Of a stretch of 64,000 nucleotides of DNA, positions 8,789 through 20,269 are shown piece after piece. Below the pieces are notes generated by a model. It was not told the DNA's origin, searched no databases, and saw only the letters and a program-made list of their open reading frames with translations. The stretch is from Bifidobacterium scaligerum. GTDB lineage: Bacteria; Actinomycetota; Actinomycetes; Actinomycetales; Bifidobacteriaceae. How positions within the stretch are numbered: the stretch's first letter is position 1; every line of letters starts with the position of its first letter. A program made the translations under genes and the position numbers. The stretch covers positions 62,001 through 126,000 of the forward strand of contig NZ_PGLQ01000004.1 of the NCBI RefSeq assembly GCF_002802865.1. Direction: 5' to 3'.

Positions 8789-8898
8789 TGCAAAACCTTT
8801 CATCGTGTTGTTCATTCTTCATTCGAATGCAGGACACACAGTATGACCATGCACAATGCATTACAAATTATTATTATTAATAGAATTACATCAATAAT

Positions 8899-8914
8899 TT
8901 GCATAGATATGCAA
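8899..8914. promoter_or_regulatory. Palindrome in LysR/SDR divergent promoter region
   Basis: TTGCATAGATATGCAA is a perfect 7+2+7 palindrome in an AT-rich 130-base divergent region. It lies 35 bases before the LysR start, a plausible operator for the adjacent LysR protein. Confidence 0.45.
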
Positions 8915-8948
8915 CCAGCTAAACCAACTCAAGCCGAAGGCGATCATT

Positions 8949-9827
8949 ATGGAACTGAAGGTGCTGCGTAATTTCATCACCGTGGTGGAGGAAGAAGGCG
9001 TGACTGCGGCGGCCGACGTGCTGCGCATCAGCCAGCCTGCACTCTCCCGACAAATCAAAGAACTTGAGGACGAGCTCGGCGCAACATTGTTCACGCGCGG
9101 CACCCGCAGTCGCACGCTTGAACTGACCCGCGAAGGACGGCTGCTGTACCGCCGCGCGCAGGAAATCATCGAACTCGCCGACCGCACGGCATCCGAGATC
9201 GCAACTGAGGAGGAAATCGCCGGAGATATTCATATTGCGGCGGCGCAAAGCACGGTGATGCGCACGGTTGCGAAAGCCATGATGCAACTGCGCGCCAAAC
9301 ATCCGCAAGTGCGTGTGCATCTGCATGATGATTACGGCGGCAATATCGCCGAGCGGCTTGATAACGGTCTTGCTGATTTCGGCGTACTCGTGCAGCCCAC
9401 CGATATGAGCCGATACGACTTCCTGCCGCTGCCAGGCGGCGATGTGATGGGCGTATTGATGCGTCACGATTATCCGCTCGCCTCCCACGAACGCATCACC
9501 GCCGCCGACCTCAAGTATGTGCCGGTCATAGCACCCTATGGCGTACTGGTCCGGCGCGATCTATCCGGTTGGCTGAAGCAAGGCAATGAGGAACTGAACA
9601 TCATCGGCACGATGAATCTGCTCTACAATGCGAGCTGTTTCGTTGAGGAGGGCTACGGTTGCGCCATCTGCCCAGCCGGACTCGTGGATACTTCCTGGCA
9701 GTCCGGCCTCGTATTTCGACCGCTTGAGCCGGAGCGCCACACACAGCTGGCTATCGCATGGAAGAAAAGCCAGCCGCTCACCCCGGTGGCGGCCGCATTC
9801 CTCGACGAGCTACGCACCGTAATCTGA
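8949..9827 (+). CDS. LysR-family transcriptional regulator
   Basis: This 292-residue LysR protein has the N-terminal winged helix MELKVLRNFITVVEEEGVTAAADVLRISQPALSRQIKELE, where the SQPALSRQI recognition helix is diagnostic. A type 2 periplasmic-binding-like effector domain follows. GAAGGCGA precedes the ATG. By the usual LysR logic it controls the divergent SDR gene. It is convergent with an MFS gene only 4 bases away. Confidence 0.9.
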   Translation: MELKVLRNFITVVEEEGVTAAADVLRISQPALSRQIKELEDELGATLFTRGTRSRTLELTREGRLLYRRAQEIIELADRTASEIATEEEIAGDIHIAAAQSTVMRTVAKAMMQLRAKHPQVRVHLHDDYGGNIAERLDNGLADFGVLVQPTDMSRYDFLPLPGGDVMGVLMRHDYPLASHERITAADLKYVPVIAPYGVLVRRDLSGWLKQGNEELNIIGTMNLLYNASCFVEEGYGCAICPAGLVDTSWQSGLVFRPLEPERHTQLAIAWKKSQPLTPVAAAFLDELRTVI

Positions 9828-9831
9828 TGCA

Positions 9832-11199
9832 TTAACGTTGCGACGGCACAGGTTTGCGTGATAGTGCCAGCACATACCAGGCAACCGGCAGTGTCAGCAG
9901 ACCACCAGCGATGAACACCCATGCGATCGGAATCACATCGGCAAGTGGCGCGAAGATGAGCATGCCCAATGGCATGCCCAGCGTGGAGAGCATGGTATCA
10001 AGGCCGAATACGCGGCCGACCATTAACTCATCGGATTCGGACTGCATCACAGTACGCATCGGGCCGACGCAGACCGCCGAAGCAACGCCGTTCAATACAT
10101 CAATGATGAGGTAGAGCAGCAGGTTACGGGCGACACCCAAGCCGATAACCGTGACGCCGACCATGGCGATACCGAATGCGACCGCGTGCATTTGCGCGAC
10201 ACTTCTGCGCAGCAGCTTTGGCCCGATGGCGGACATTACCGCGCCGCCGAGCAACATACCGACGCTCATGCCCAATTCATTGGCGGCGAGCTTGTCGGAC
10301 GCGGTGGTGAGGTTCACGAATCCGAGGTTCAGATCAATGCCCTCGAATTCGCGGGTCATCAACAGCAAGGTCAGGTTCATCGGCGCGACCGACATCAAGC
10401 AGGTCAGCGCATCGCCCAGAATCACGCCCTTCAGATACGGATGGCGCATCGCATAGGTCAGACCGACCTTCAAATCGGCAAAGGTACGGTGTAGGACTGC
10501 GATGGGATTGGTGGCAGCGGCATCAGCGGCCGCAACAGTGCTACTCCTCTGTGCTGCCGCCTCACTATCCGGCTCAGCACTATTCCGCACAGCCATCCGA
10601 GGCACACGAATCATCGCGACGAAGCTCACACCGATCACCGCAGTGGTCACATCCACCAGCAAGATCGCCCACAACGGCACCAGATTGACCAGCACTGCGG
10701 CGAGCGCCGGCGCCGCGATGCGGTTCGCGGAATCAATCACACCGAATATTGCATTGACGCGCAACAATTTGCTGGCCGGCACCACGTCCGGAATGAACGA
10801 TTGCACGGCCGGTTGCTGAATGCCGCCGCCCGCCGAACGGATGAGCAGTACGACGAAAATCAGCGATAGACTCGCCCAGTCGAGCGCAAAGCTGACGGAC
10901 AGCAACACCGTCACACCGGCGATGATCAAATCCGGCAGAATAATCAGCGCCTTGCGATTGTATCGGTCAGCCATCGGACCGCCGAAAATCGAGACCAGCG
11001 ACTGCGGCAATACGCCGAACAGGGTGGCCAGCAGCATGGCCGAACCGGTGCGGGTCTGCATCACAATCCACCACCAGATGGCGAATTGCACCACACTGGA
11101 GCCGAGCAGCGAGAATGCCTGACCGGTAAGCAGCAGCACGGCGCGGCGCATCCAGCCGGTTTCAGACACAATTGATTCTTCCACAGAAGATTGGGACAT
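9832..11199 (-). CDS. MFS transporter, MFS_3 / multidrug efflux type
   Basis: This 455-residue integral membrane protein has about 12 hydrophobic segments. The loop 2-3 motif is GGPMADRYNRKALII (G-x-x-x-D-R-x-x-R-K). The form QAFSLLGSSVVQFAIWWWI at the N-terminus is typical of the group that includes macrolide and enterobactin exporters. The central loop is polar and Ala-rich (SEAAAQRSSTVAAADAA). It probably exports a drug-like compound. Only a weak ribosome site (AAGAA) is seen. Nothing in the neighbourhood names its substrate. Confidence 0.83.
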   Translation of the reverse strand: MSQSSVEESIVSETGWMRRAVLLLTGQAFSLLGSSVVQFAIWWWIVMQTRTGSAMLLATLFGVLPQSLVSIFGGPMADRYNRKALIILPDLIIAGVTVLLSVSFALDWASLSLIFVVLLIRSAGGGIQQPAVQSFIPDVVPASKLLRVNAIFGVIDSANRIAAPALAAVLVNLVPLWAILLVDVTTAVIGVSFVAMIRVPRMAVRNSAEPDSEAAAQRSSTVAAADAAATNPIAVLHRTFADLKVGLTYAMRHPYLKGVILGDALTCLMSVAPMNLTLLLMTREFEGIDLNLGFVNLTTASDKLAANELGMSVGMLLGGAVMSAIGPKLLRRSVAQMHAVAFGIAMVGVTVIGLGVARNLLLYLIIDVLNGVASAVCVGPMRTVMQSESDELMVGRVFGLDTMLSTLGMPLGMLIFAPLADVIPIAWVFIAGGLLTLPVAWYVLALSRKPVPSQR

Positions 11200-11612
11200 A
11201 CGTGTTCTTAACTTTCTTTGTTTTCTCGATGCGCGATGAGCGAACTGGAACAGAGCCGCTTATTCGCGCATCACAAGACATCAAACATTGATTTGCATTT
11301 GCATACAACAAACCGGCATACCGACACGCAGCCATAAGCGTGAATCAGGTATACCGAGGCCCAGCCGTGGGCCCGCTTACCCGTTAGATCGCAGGCTTCA
11401 GCGCGAATCGCGCCATCGTCATCATGCAACGCGTAGAACACATAATTGCTGACCATAATCATCGACATTGACATGCCGTCTGTATCTAGCGCATCATGTC
11501 CAATTCTTGGAACACGGCTCAGCGGCAAGTCGCATAGTCGTAAAGACACTCATGGCCCGCACACCGCAACATATATGTTGCAGGGCGGGCCATGAGTGTC
11601 TTTTAGTTTCAC
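11200..11612. other. 413-base gap between MFS start and ptsI stop
   Basis: This region carries the MFS promoter side (11200-11270) and the ptsI terminator (11542-11603). A minus-strand frame of 92 codons at 11271-11549 is open but lacks a ribosome site and shows no recognisable family. It was not called. Confidence 0.4.
11542..11604 (-). terminator. Strong terminator of the PTS operon, nested palindrome
   Basis: The stem of 19 perfect pairs joins 11542-11560 with 11585-11603. It has TTT-ending flanks in both directions, so it could also act on the plus strand. The loop itself holds a perfect 16-base palindrome, GCAACATATATGTTGC (11566-11581). It lies just beyond the ptsI stop codon. Confidence 0.9.
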
Positions 11613-13237
<1,625 letters not shown>

Positions 13238-13238
<1 letters not shown>

Positions 13239-13498
13239 CACAGGTTCTCCTTGAGGAACTGCTCGAATTCGGCGGCGGCTTTGACTTCGTCGTTGCCCTG
13301 CACCTTAACGGTGACCTCGTCGCCCTGCTTGACGCCGAGTCCCATGACGCCGAAGATGCGTTTGGCGTCCACGGATTTGCCGTCATGGCTGACGATGATG
13401 GTCGAATCATACTGCTGCGCCTTGGCGACCAGCAGGCCTGCGGGGCGGGCGTGCATGCCCTCGGGGTCGGATACGGTGAACGTGAATTCCTGAGACAC
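13238..13498 (-). CDS. ptsH: PTS phosphocarrier protein HPr
   Basis: HPr relays phosphate from Enzyme I to the IIA proteins. The 86-residue protein has its phosphorylated histidine at H16 in GMHARPAG. The second helix reads DAKRIFGVMGLGV: the serine that HPr kinase modifies in Firmicutes (KSIMGVMSL) is an arginine here, so that control is absent. Actinobacteria generally lack HPr kinase, which fits. The gene is followed by ptsI with a one-base overlap and preceded by the phospho-beta-glucosidase gene 20 bases upstream. Confidence 0.95.
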
Positions 13499-13517
13499 GA
13501 TGATTCTCCTTATACGT

Positions 13518-15322
<1,805 letters not shown>

Positions 15323-15368
15323 TGTTACCACCCTTGGTTCGTTCGTTTGGTTGTCTGTTGGTGTCGGG

Positions 15369-15668
15369 TTACTTGGAGGCGATGGCGATGGCGTGTTCGA
15401 GCACCTTGTCGCCGCGCACCATGCCGTAGTCCTGCGGGTTGATGGCCTCGACCGGCTTGCCGGGCAGCAGCTTCTTGACGTGGTCGAGCTCGTAGCGCAC
15501 CTGCGGGCCGAGCAGCACGGCGTCGGCGTTCGCGGCCTTCTCCTCGACCTCGGAGATCGGGTAGGCGTCGATTTCGGCCTCGATGCCCTTGGTCTCGGCG
15601 GCGGTACGCATCTTCTTGACCAGCATGCTGGTGGACATTCCGGCATTGCAGCACAGTACGATCTTCAT
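15369..15668 (-). CDS. PTS lactose/cellobiose-family IIB component
   Basis: This 99-residue IIB protein transfers phosphate from IIA to the sugar at the IIC channel. The phosphorylated cysteine is the second one in LCCNAGMSTSML (C7), part of the family P-loop CxxGxST. GAAAGGAAT precedes the ATG. It follows IIC after a 163-base gap containing a stable hairpin, an unusually long gap for this operon. Confidence 0.93.
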   Translation of the reverse strand: MKIVLCCNAGMSTSMLVKKMRTAAETKGIEAEIDAYPISEVEEKAANADAVLLGPQVRYELDHVKKLLPGKPVEAINPQDYGMVRGDKVLEHAIAIASK

Positions 15669-15786
15669 GGTGTTATTCCTTTCAATGGGCCCACACCGAT
15701 TGTGGGACGATTGGTTCTCTATATGCGTTGAGTTTTGATAAGGCGGGAGCCCGGCAAGGGTGGTCGCTCATACCGGTCTCCCATGA

Positions 15787-15806
15787 TCCGATTGTCGCCA
15801 ATCGGA
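15787..15806 (-). other. Intercistronic hairpin between IIC and IIB
   Basis: TCCGATTGTCGCCAATCGGA is a perfect 8-bp stem with a TCGC loop and has no T-run on the minus strand. It lies in the 163-base gap after IIC. It may be an RNA-processing or stability element that sets IIC against IIB/IIA levels. Confidence 0.4.
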
Positions 15807-15831
15807 AGAGCGGAGCCGTTCCGCCCGCAGC

Positions 15832-17193
15832 TCAGGCCTTGGCGGCCTCGGCGGCGGCCTGGAGATCGGCGTCGTTGGCGGCTTGCTCGGCGACCCATGC
15901 CTGATCCTGCTTCTTGACGAAAGGCAGGTAGACGACCACGGAAATCACGAGGATGATGAGCTGGATGAGCGCACCCTTCCAACCGCCCAGCAGGAAGCCG
16001 GAGATGATCACTGGGGTGGTCCACGGCACCTGGACGGCGCCGAATGGAGGCATGAAGCCGATGTACATCGCGCCGTAGGTGATGATCATGGCGATCAGCG
16101 GGACGACGATGAACGGAATCAGGAAGAACGGGTTGAATACAATCGGCAGACCGAAGATGACCGGCTCGTTGATGTTGAACAGGCCGGGCACGATGGACAG
16201 CTTCGACATTTCCTTCATCTGGCTCGACTTGGCCACGATCAGGCCGGCGATAAGCAGACCAAGGGTGATGCCGGTGCCGCCGAACTTGACGAAGCAGTCG
16301 ACGATCTGCGGGGTGAGGATATGGCCGCCGTCGGCGGTGTTCACGGCCTTGCCGGCGTCCATAAGGGCCTGATTTGCCACGGAATTGGCGGTCAGCAGCG
16401 GGGCCATGATGCCCATGACAACGTTCGGGCCGTGGATGCCGCACCAGAAAAGCACCGAGATGAGCAGGGTGATGATAATCGCGCCGGCCCAATTGTCGGT
16501 GAGGTTCTGCATCGGGGTCTGCAGGATCTTGAAGATGAGTTCGGTGAAGCTCACGCCACCGAACACCTGGCATAGGTGGTAGATGACGGCGGAGCCGAGC
16601 ACCACGAAGAAGCCGGGAATCATGGCGGAGAACGCATTGGACACGCCTTCGGGCACGGAGTCGGGCAGCTTAATCTTGAGGTTGTGCTTCATGCACTTGA
16701 CGAACACCAGGCCGGACAGCAGGCCGACGATGATGGCGGTGATCACGCCGTTGCCGCCGGTCCACGAGGTGGAGATCGCGCCGGACACGGAGGCGGTAGT
16801 GCCTTCCTTGATCGCGTCGACGGTGCTGTGGTCAATGCTCACCGAGGACGGCGAGAGAATGAAGAAGGCGACCAGGGCCAGCAGGCCGGAGGAGATGCCG
16901 TCCTCCTTCTCGTTGCGCGCGTAGGCGTAGCCGATGCCGACGGCGATGATGATGGCCAGGATGTTGAATGTGCCGGCGGACACCTGGTTCAGGCCGATGT
17001 TCCACTTGTCGGTGAGCAGGTTGTTCATGAAGTCCGTGTAGCCCTCGAACGGCAGGTTCGCAAGCAGCAGGAACAGCGATCCCACCAGGGTGGCCGGCAT
17101 CGTGAGCACGAAGCCGTCCTTGAGCGCGGTGACCGCCTTGGTCGTCGCGAATTTCATGAAGCCGTTGAGCAGTTTGTTGCCGAACTCCTTCAT
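15832..17193 (-). CDS. PTS cellobiose/lactose-family IIC permease
   Basis: This 453-residue membrane channel of the lactose/cellobiose IIC family carries the sugar in while it is phosphorylated by IIB. It has about ten hydrophobic segments. FWCGIHGPNVVMG and GLFNINEPVIFGLPIVFNP are the family landmarks, the latter holding the sugar-binding glutamate in NEP. AAAGGAGG precedes the ATG. It is the first gene of the PTS operon, and a strong promoter flanked by two operator palindromes lies 120 bases upstream. A beta-glucoside such as cellobiose is the likely substrate. Confidence 0.93.
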   Translation of the reverse strand: MKEFGNKLLNGFMKFATTKAVTALKDGFVLTMPATLVGSLFLLLANLPFEGYTDFMNNLLTDKWNIGLNQVSAGTFNILAIIIAVGIGYAYARNEKEDGISSGLLALVAFFILSPSSVSIDHSTVDAIKEGTTASVSGAISTSWTGGNGVITAIIVGLLSGLVFVKCMKHNLKIKLPDSVPEGVSNAFSAMIPGFFVVLGSAVIYHLCQVFGGVSFTELIFKILQTPMQNLTDNWAGAIIITLLISVLFWCGIHGPNVVMGIMAPLLTANSVANQALMDAGKAVNTADGGHILTPQIVDCFVKFGGTGITLGLLIAGLIVAKSSQMKEMSKLSIVPGLFNINEPVIFGLPIVFNPFFLIPFIVVPLIAMIITYGAMYIGFMPPFGAVQVPWTTPVIISGFLLGGWKGALIQLIILVISVVVYLPFVKKQDQAWVAEQAANDADLQAAAEAAKA

Positions 17194-17273
17194 TCTCGTC
17201 CTCCTTTGGACTGGTTGACGTCCCCGGGCCGGCGTCCTTGTTGCCGGCCCGATTCCTCTTGTTCAGTATCAAA

Positions 17274-17285
17274 TCATTCGAATGA
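17274..17285. promoter_or_regulatory. GntR operator, downstream of PTS promoter
   Basis: TCATTCGAATGA is a perfect 12-bp palindrome located about 22-33 bases after the inferred start of PTS transcription. Confidence 0.75.
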
Positions 17286-17313
17286 ATAGGCGTAATCCGA
17301 ATGACTTGACTAC

Positions 17314-17342
17314 AATATACGAATTTCATCCGTCTGTGTCAA
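17314..17342 (-). promoter_or_regulatory. Promoter of the PTS operon
   Basis: On the minus strand, TTGACA (17342-17337) and TATATT (17319-17314) are separated by exactly 17 bases, a near-consensus sigma-70 promoter. Transcription should start near 17307. Operator palindromes lie on both sides. Confidence 0.8.
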
Positions 17343-17344
17343 AT

Positions 17345-17356
17345 TCATTCGAATGA
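17345..17356. promoter_or_regulatory. GntR operator, upstream of PTS promoter
   Basis: TCATTCGAATGA is a perfect 12-bp palindrome that ends two bases before the -35 box. Its centre is 71 bases from the centre of the downstream site, close to seven helical turns. Confidence 0.75.
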
Positions 17357-17445
17357 TTTTTGAATACGGCGTGTCACCTCCCCGAGGGAATACCGCAAGA
17401 CGACGCGCCGCCCAACCGGCGACGCCGCCTCACGCATATAAGGGA

Positions 17446-18144
17446 CTACTTCAGGTCGGCGAAATTAAAAAACGTGGCCTTCTTGTAGTGGTAGTAGACC
17501 GTGCCGGCGTTGAACATGCGGCCGCTGGCCAGATAGGCGTCGTCCTCGACCACCAGAGCGGGATCCCCAGCCGACAGGCCGAGGAGGTCGGCCTGGCCAT
17601 GGTCCAGCTCTCGCGCGTATATTAGCTTGTCCGCAAAGCCCGTGCTCAGCCCCAGGTCCTCGCGAATATACGCATAGATGGAGCCGCTGGCAATCTCCTC
17701 ACTGAGATACGGCACGAACTCCTTGAGATACAGGGCGTACTCGATGGCGAACGGCTCGTCGTCCAGCAGGCGCAGACGCGAGACGCTATAGACTTTGGCG
17801 TCGGCGGCGCACTTGAGGCGCACAGAATCCGCGCCTGCCTCGCGCTGCTCCAGCTTAATCAGCTTGGATGACACGGAATGGCCGGGAAACTCCGAAGTCA
17901 TGCCTCTCGTGCCGTTGATGTTGAGGCAGCCTTCGCGCCTGTTCTCCCGAACGAACATGCCGCTGCCCTGCACCGGGTACACGTCGCCGAGCTCGGCCAG
18001 CAGGGCTATGGCGTTACGCACGCAGTACCGGGTCGCGCCGAACTGCTCCATGAGCTCGGGCTCGGTGGGCAGCTTTCCTGCGTCACGGTATTTGCCCTTA
18101 TCAATCTCCACCTTGAGAATCTTTGCCAGTTCACGGTACTTCAT
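17446..18144 (-). CDS. GntR-family regulator with UTRA domain
   Basis: This 232-residue regulator probably controls the beta-glucoside PTS. A winged helix-turn-helix of the GntR/HutC type (KLPTEPELMEQFGATRYCVRNAIALL) occupies about residues 5-70. A UTRA effector domain follows (VYSVSRLRLLDDEPFAIEYALYL is its typical centre). UTRA domains bind phosphorylated sugars in other PTS regulators. The 18144 start has GGAGGG upstream. The gene is on the same strand as the PTS operon but downstream of its own promoter. Matching palindromes lie upstream of the PTS operon, this gene and the HAD gene. Confidence 0.9.
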   Translation of the reverse strand: MKYRELAKILKVEIDKGKYRDAGKLPTEPELMEQFGATRYCVRNAIALLAELGDVYPVQGSGMFVRENRREGCLNINGTRGMTSEFPGHSVSSKLIKLEQREAGADSVRLKCAADAKVYSVSRLRLLDDEPFAIEYALYLKEFVPYLSEEIASGSIYAYIREDLGLSTGFADKLIYARELDHGQADLLGLSAGDPALVVEDDAYLASGRMFNAGTVYYHYKKATFFNFADLK

Positions 18145-18227
18145 ATGACATGCCCTCCGAAATCGCATCATCCAGCCGCGCTACATCGCCGCAGCACGCA
18201 TAATCCATATTATCGCATGACTCATAT

Positions 18228-18239
18228 TCATTCGAATTG
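18228..18239. promoter_or_regulatory. GntR operator upstream of the GntR gene
   Basis: TCATTCGAATTG keeps 10 of 12 bases of the palindrome found at the PTS promoter. On the minus strand it overlaps a possible -35 (TCGAAT) that lies 17 bases from TAATAT, which suggests autoregulation. Confidence 0.5.
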
Positions 18240-18261
18240 CAGACACGTCTACCACCTACAA

Positions 18262-18290
18262 TTGCATGATTCATTCGAATGAATTATTCT
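18262..18290 (+). promoter_or_regulatory. Promoter of HAD gene with operator in its spacer
   Basis: TTGCAT (18262-18267) and TATTCT (18285-18290) are 17 bases apart. The perfect 16-bp palindrome ATTCATTCGAATGAAT (18269-18284) fills that spacer, so binding of the GntR protein should block RNA polymerase directly. Confidence 0.7.
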
Positions 18291-18349
18291 TAGGGGACGT
18301 CATCTACAGTTCAGACACTGATGTCGACATTCCATAGGAGAGTATGCGC

Positions 18350-19165
18350 ATGAGAAAGCCCACGCTAGTGTTCATCGACATTGACGGAACACTGCTTGAT
18401 AGCAGTCATCATATTCCTGAATCCGCGCGCAAGGAGTGCCAGCGCGCGCAGCAGGCCGGACACAAACTGTTCATCTGTTCAGGCCGTGCGGCGCTGGACA
18501 TCGATCCGCCTGTGCTCGAACTCGGGTTCGACGGTATCGTATCCGACGGTGGCGCATGTGCCGAACTCAACGGTGAGACCATCATCGACGAGCGCATGCC
18601 CGCTGAATCCGTCCGCGCGGCGACCTCGTTCTTCATCGCGCACTCTATGCCGTATGCCTGGCACTGCTCCGACGGCATGCACGCCACCGAACGCTTCCTG
18701 AACCGGCTCGGTATTTGGCGCAAACTGCTGCGGCATCCGCAGATGCGCGGCTCTTGGCACACCATCACCGACCATTCTGCCCCTTTGCCTCCAGTCCGCA
18801 AAGGAACGTTCTACGTCCCCGAGAACGGCAGTCTCACCGTGGAGGACGTGCGTCGCGAGCTCGCTGGCTACGCGACCATTATCCACGGATCCATCAACGC
18901 TTCCAGCGAAGACAACGGCGAGATCCTCATCCCCGGAGTGGACAAGGGCACGGCGCTCATGAAAGTCTCTCAACGGCTTGGAGTTCCACTGTCCGACACG
19001 ATCGCCATCGGCGACAGCGACAACGATCTTGAGATGATACAGACCGCCGGCATAGGCGTGGCGATGGGCAACGGCACCGAAGCCGTCAAATCAGTCGCCG
19101 ATATGATTGCGCCACACGTCGATAACAACGGCTTGGCCGCAGCCCTGCATCGGCTCCTCCCCTAA
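18350..19165 (+). CDS. HAD-superfamily phosphatase, Cof type
   Basis: This 271-residue phosphatase of HAD subclass IIB has the nucleophile motif FIDIDGTLLD near its start and the closing metal site GDSDNDLEM. K in GVDKGTAL is the third conserved element. It probably dephosphorylates sugar phosphates in the cytoplasm. Two in-frame ATGs lie at 18344 and 18350; the second has better spacing from AGGAG. The operator embedded in its promoter ties it to the PTS operon, so relief of sugar-phosphate build-up or a role in beta-glucoside use is a reasonable inference. Confidence 0.88.
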   Translation: MRKPTLVFIDIDGTLLDSSHHIPESARKECQRAQQAGHKLFICSGRAALDIDPPVLELGFDGIVSDGGACAELNGETIIDERMPAESVRAATSFFIAHSMPYAWHCSDGMHATERFLNRLGIWRKLLRHPQMRGSWHTITDHSAPLPPVRKGTFYVPENGSLTVEDVRRELAGYATIIHGSINASSEDNGEILIPGVDKGTALMKVSQRLGVPLSDTIAIGDSDNDLEMIQTAGIGVAMGNGTEAVKSVADMIAPHVDNNGLAAALHRLLP

Positions 19166-19183
19166 AGTGCCCTGCACCCGCTG

Positions 19184-20086
19184 TTAGCGTACAGCGGCAA
19201 TAGCTTCCACGAATCGCCGCACCGCTTCAGAAGGATTGTTCGGGTAGAACAGTCCGTAGTCGATGGTCACATTCCAGTTGACCGGCATGGTGCGAATCAT
19301 CGGATGGATGCCGGTGCCGAAAGTTCGCGCGACGATGAGATCGCCATTGGCGGCACACGTATTGAACTCCTCAAACGTATATTGCGGCATGTCAATCAGC
19401 GTGACCCCGGGAATGGTCTGTAACAGACTGCGCGCCTCATCCATCGCCTCATTGTCGCCCGGTTGAGGAATATGAATCCGTTGGCCTTCCAGATCGCTCA
19501 GGCCCAATGCCGTAACAGGTTTGGCGTGCAGCAAATTCGATACTGGCACTCCCATTTGCAGCGGATACTCCCCGAGTTTCAGCACCCGGCATGGATGCTG
19601 TTGGTTCGCGGGTGAAAAACCGCTGGCCGCCACATCCACCTCCTCGCCAAGATGATTCAGTGCATCCATAAACCCCTCCGGCGAATCCGACATCGATACC
19701 AATTCCAAACGCAACTGTTGCCGTCGCTGCTGTTCCAGCCATGCCGAGGCACGCGGCCAAAGTTCCAGCACCGGCGTCGCCGGACGCAGCATCGAAACGG
19801 CAAGCCTGACGGTCGACTCATCGGACTGTTCCAGTTCACGCACGCGGCGCAAGGTTTGCTCGCTTTGCCGAATGAGATTTCTTGCGTCTTCAATCAGGAC
19901 CCGACCAGAAACAGTAGGTCTTACGCCATTGCTGCCGCGTTCGAACAACGTAAGCCCATACTCATGCTCAAAGCCGGTGACCTGTTTGATCAATGCGGTT
20001 GCCGAAAGATGCAACCTATGCGCCGCTTGATTGAAACTACCGCATTCCCCTGCCGCGATGATGGCGGCCAGCCGTCGGTCATACAT
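19184..20086 (-). CDS. LysR-family regulator (MYDRRL type)
   Basis: This 300-residue LysR-family protein starts at 20086, where GAAGG precedes the ATG and the opening MYDRRLAAIIAAGECGSFNQAA matches the LysR helix-turn-helix. Longer in-frame extensions look non-coding. The HLSATALIKQVTGFE recognition helix departs from the common SQPALS pattern. It is paralogous to the LysR gene at 33367-34257 (shared MYD-RL opening, NTCAANGDLIVAR versus NECAQAGDLLISK, and the YGLFYP/YGLLYP end). Both sit divergently beside an MFS gene, which they probably control. Confidence 0.87.
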   Translation of the reverse strand: MYDRRLAAIIAAGECGSFNQAAHRLHLSATALIKQVTGFEHEYGLTLFERGSNGVRPTVSGRVLIEDARNLIRQSEQTLRRVRELEQSDESTVRLAVSMLRPATPVLELWPRASAWLEQQRRQQLRLELVSMSDSPEGFMDALNHLGEEVDVAASGFSPANQQHPCRVLKLGEYPLQMGVPVSNLLHAKPVTALGLSDLEGQRIHIPQPGDNEAMDEARSLLQTIPGVTLIDMPQYTFEEFNTCAANGDLIVARTFGTGIHPMIRTMPVNWNVTIDYGLFYPNNPSEAVRRFVEAIAAVR

Positions 20087-20199
20087 GCTCGGCACCTTCT
20101 TTCCTCTCCGGCCATCGTACGTCGCGTTACCACCAAAAGAGTGCACTCTCGCCAGAATAGAGGCCACAGACTCACCCCAAATCCACATGCGATTCTCTA

Positions 20200-20209
20200 C
20201 AATGCATTG
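20200..20209. promoter_or_regulatory. Candidate LysR operator CAATGCATTG
   Basis: CAATGCATTG is a perfect 10-bp palindrome in the divergent LysR/MFS region. The paralogous LysR/MFS region at 33.3 kb has CAATG and CATTG separated by five bases, so the half-site may be shared. Confidence 0.35.
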
Positions 20210-20269
20210 CTTGGAAGTGCTGCAATGGGTAGTTCCAATGATTGCAGCAGCATAAGGAGAACAACACAC

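Noticed and set aside
11271-11549. A 92-codon minus-strand frame in the gap before ptsI
   Set aside because: It has no ribosome site, no recognisable family and an odd Cys/Ser-rich end.
19652-20269. Long N-terminal extension of the MFS frame
   Set aside because: It is antisense to the LysR coding region; a ribosome site supports the 20270 start.
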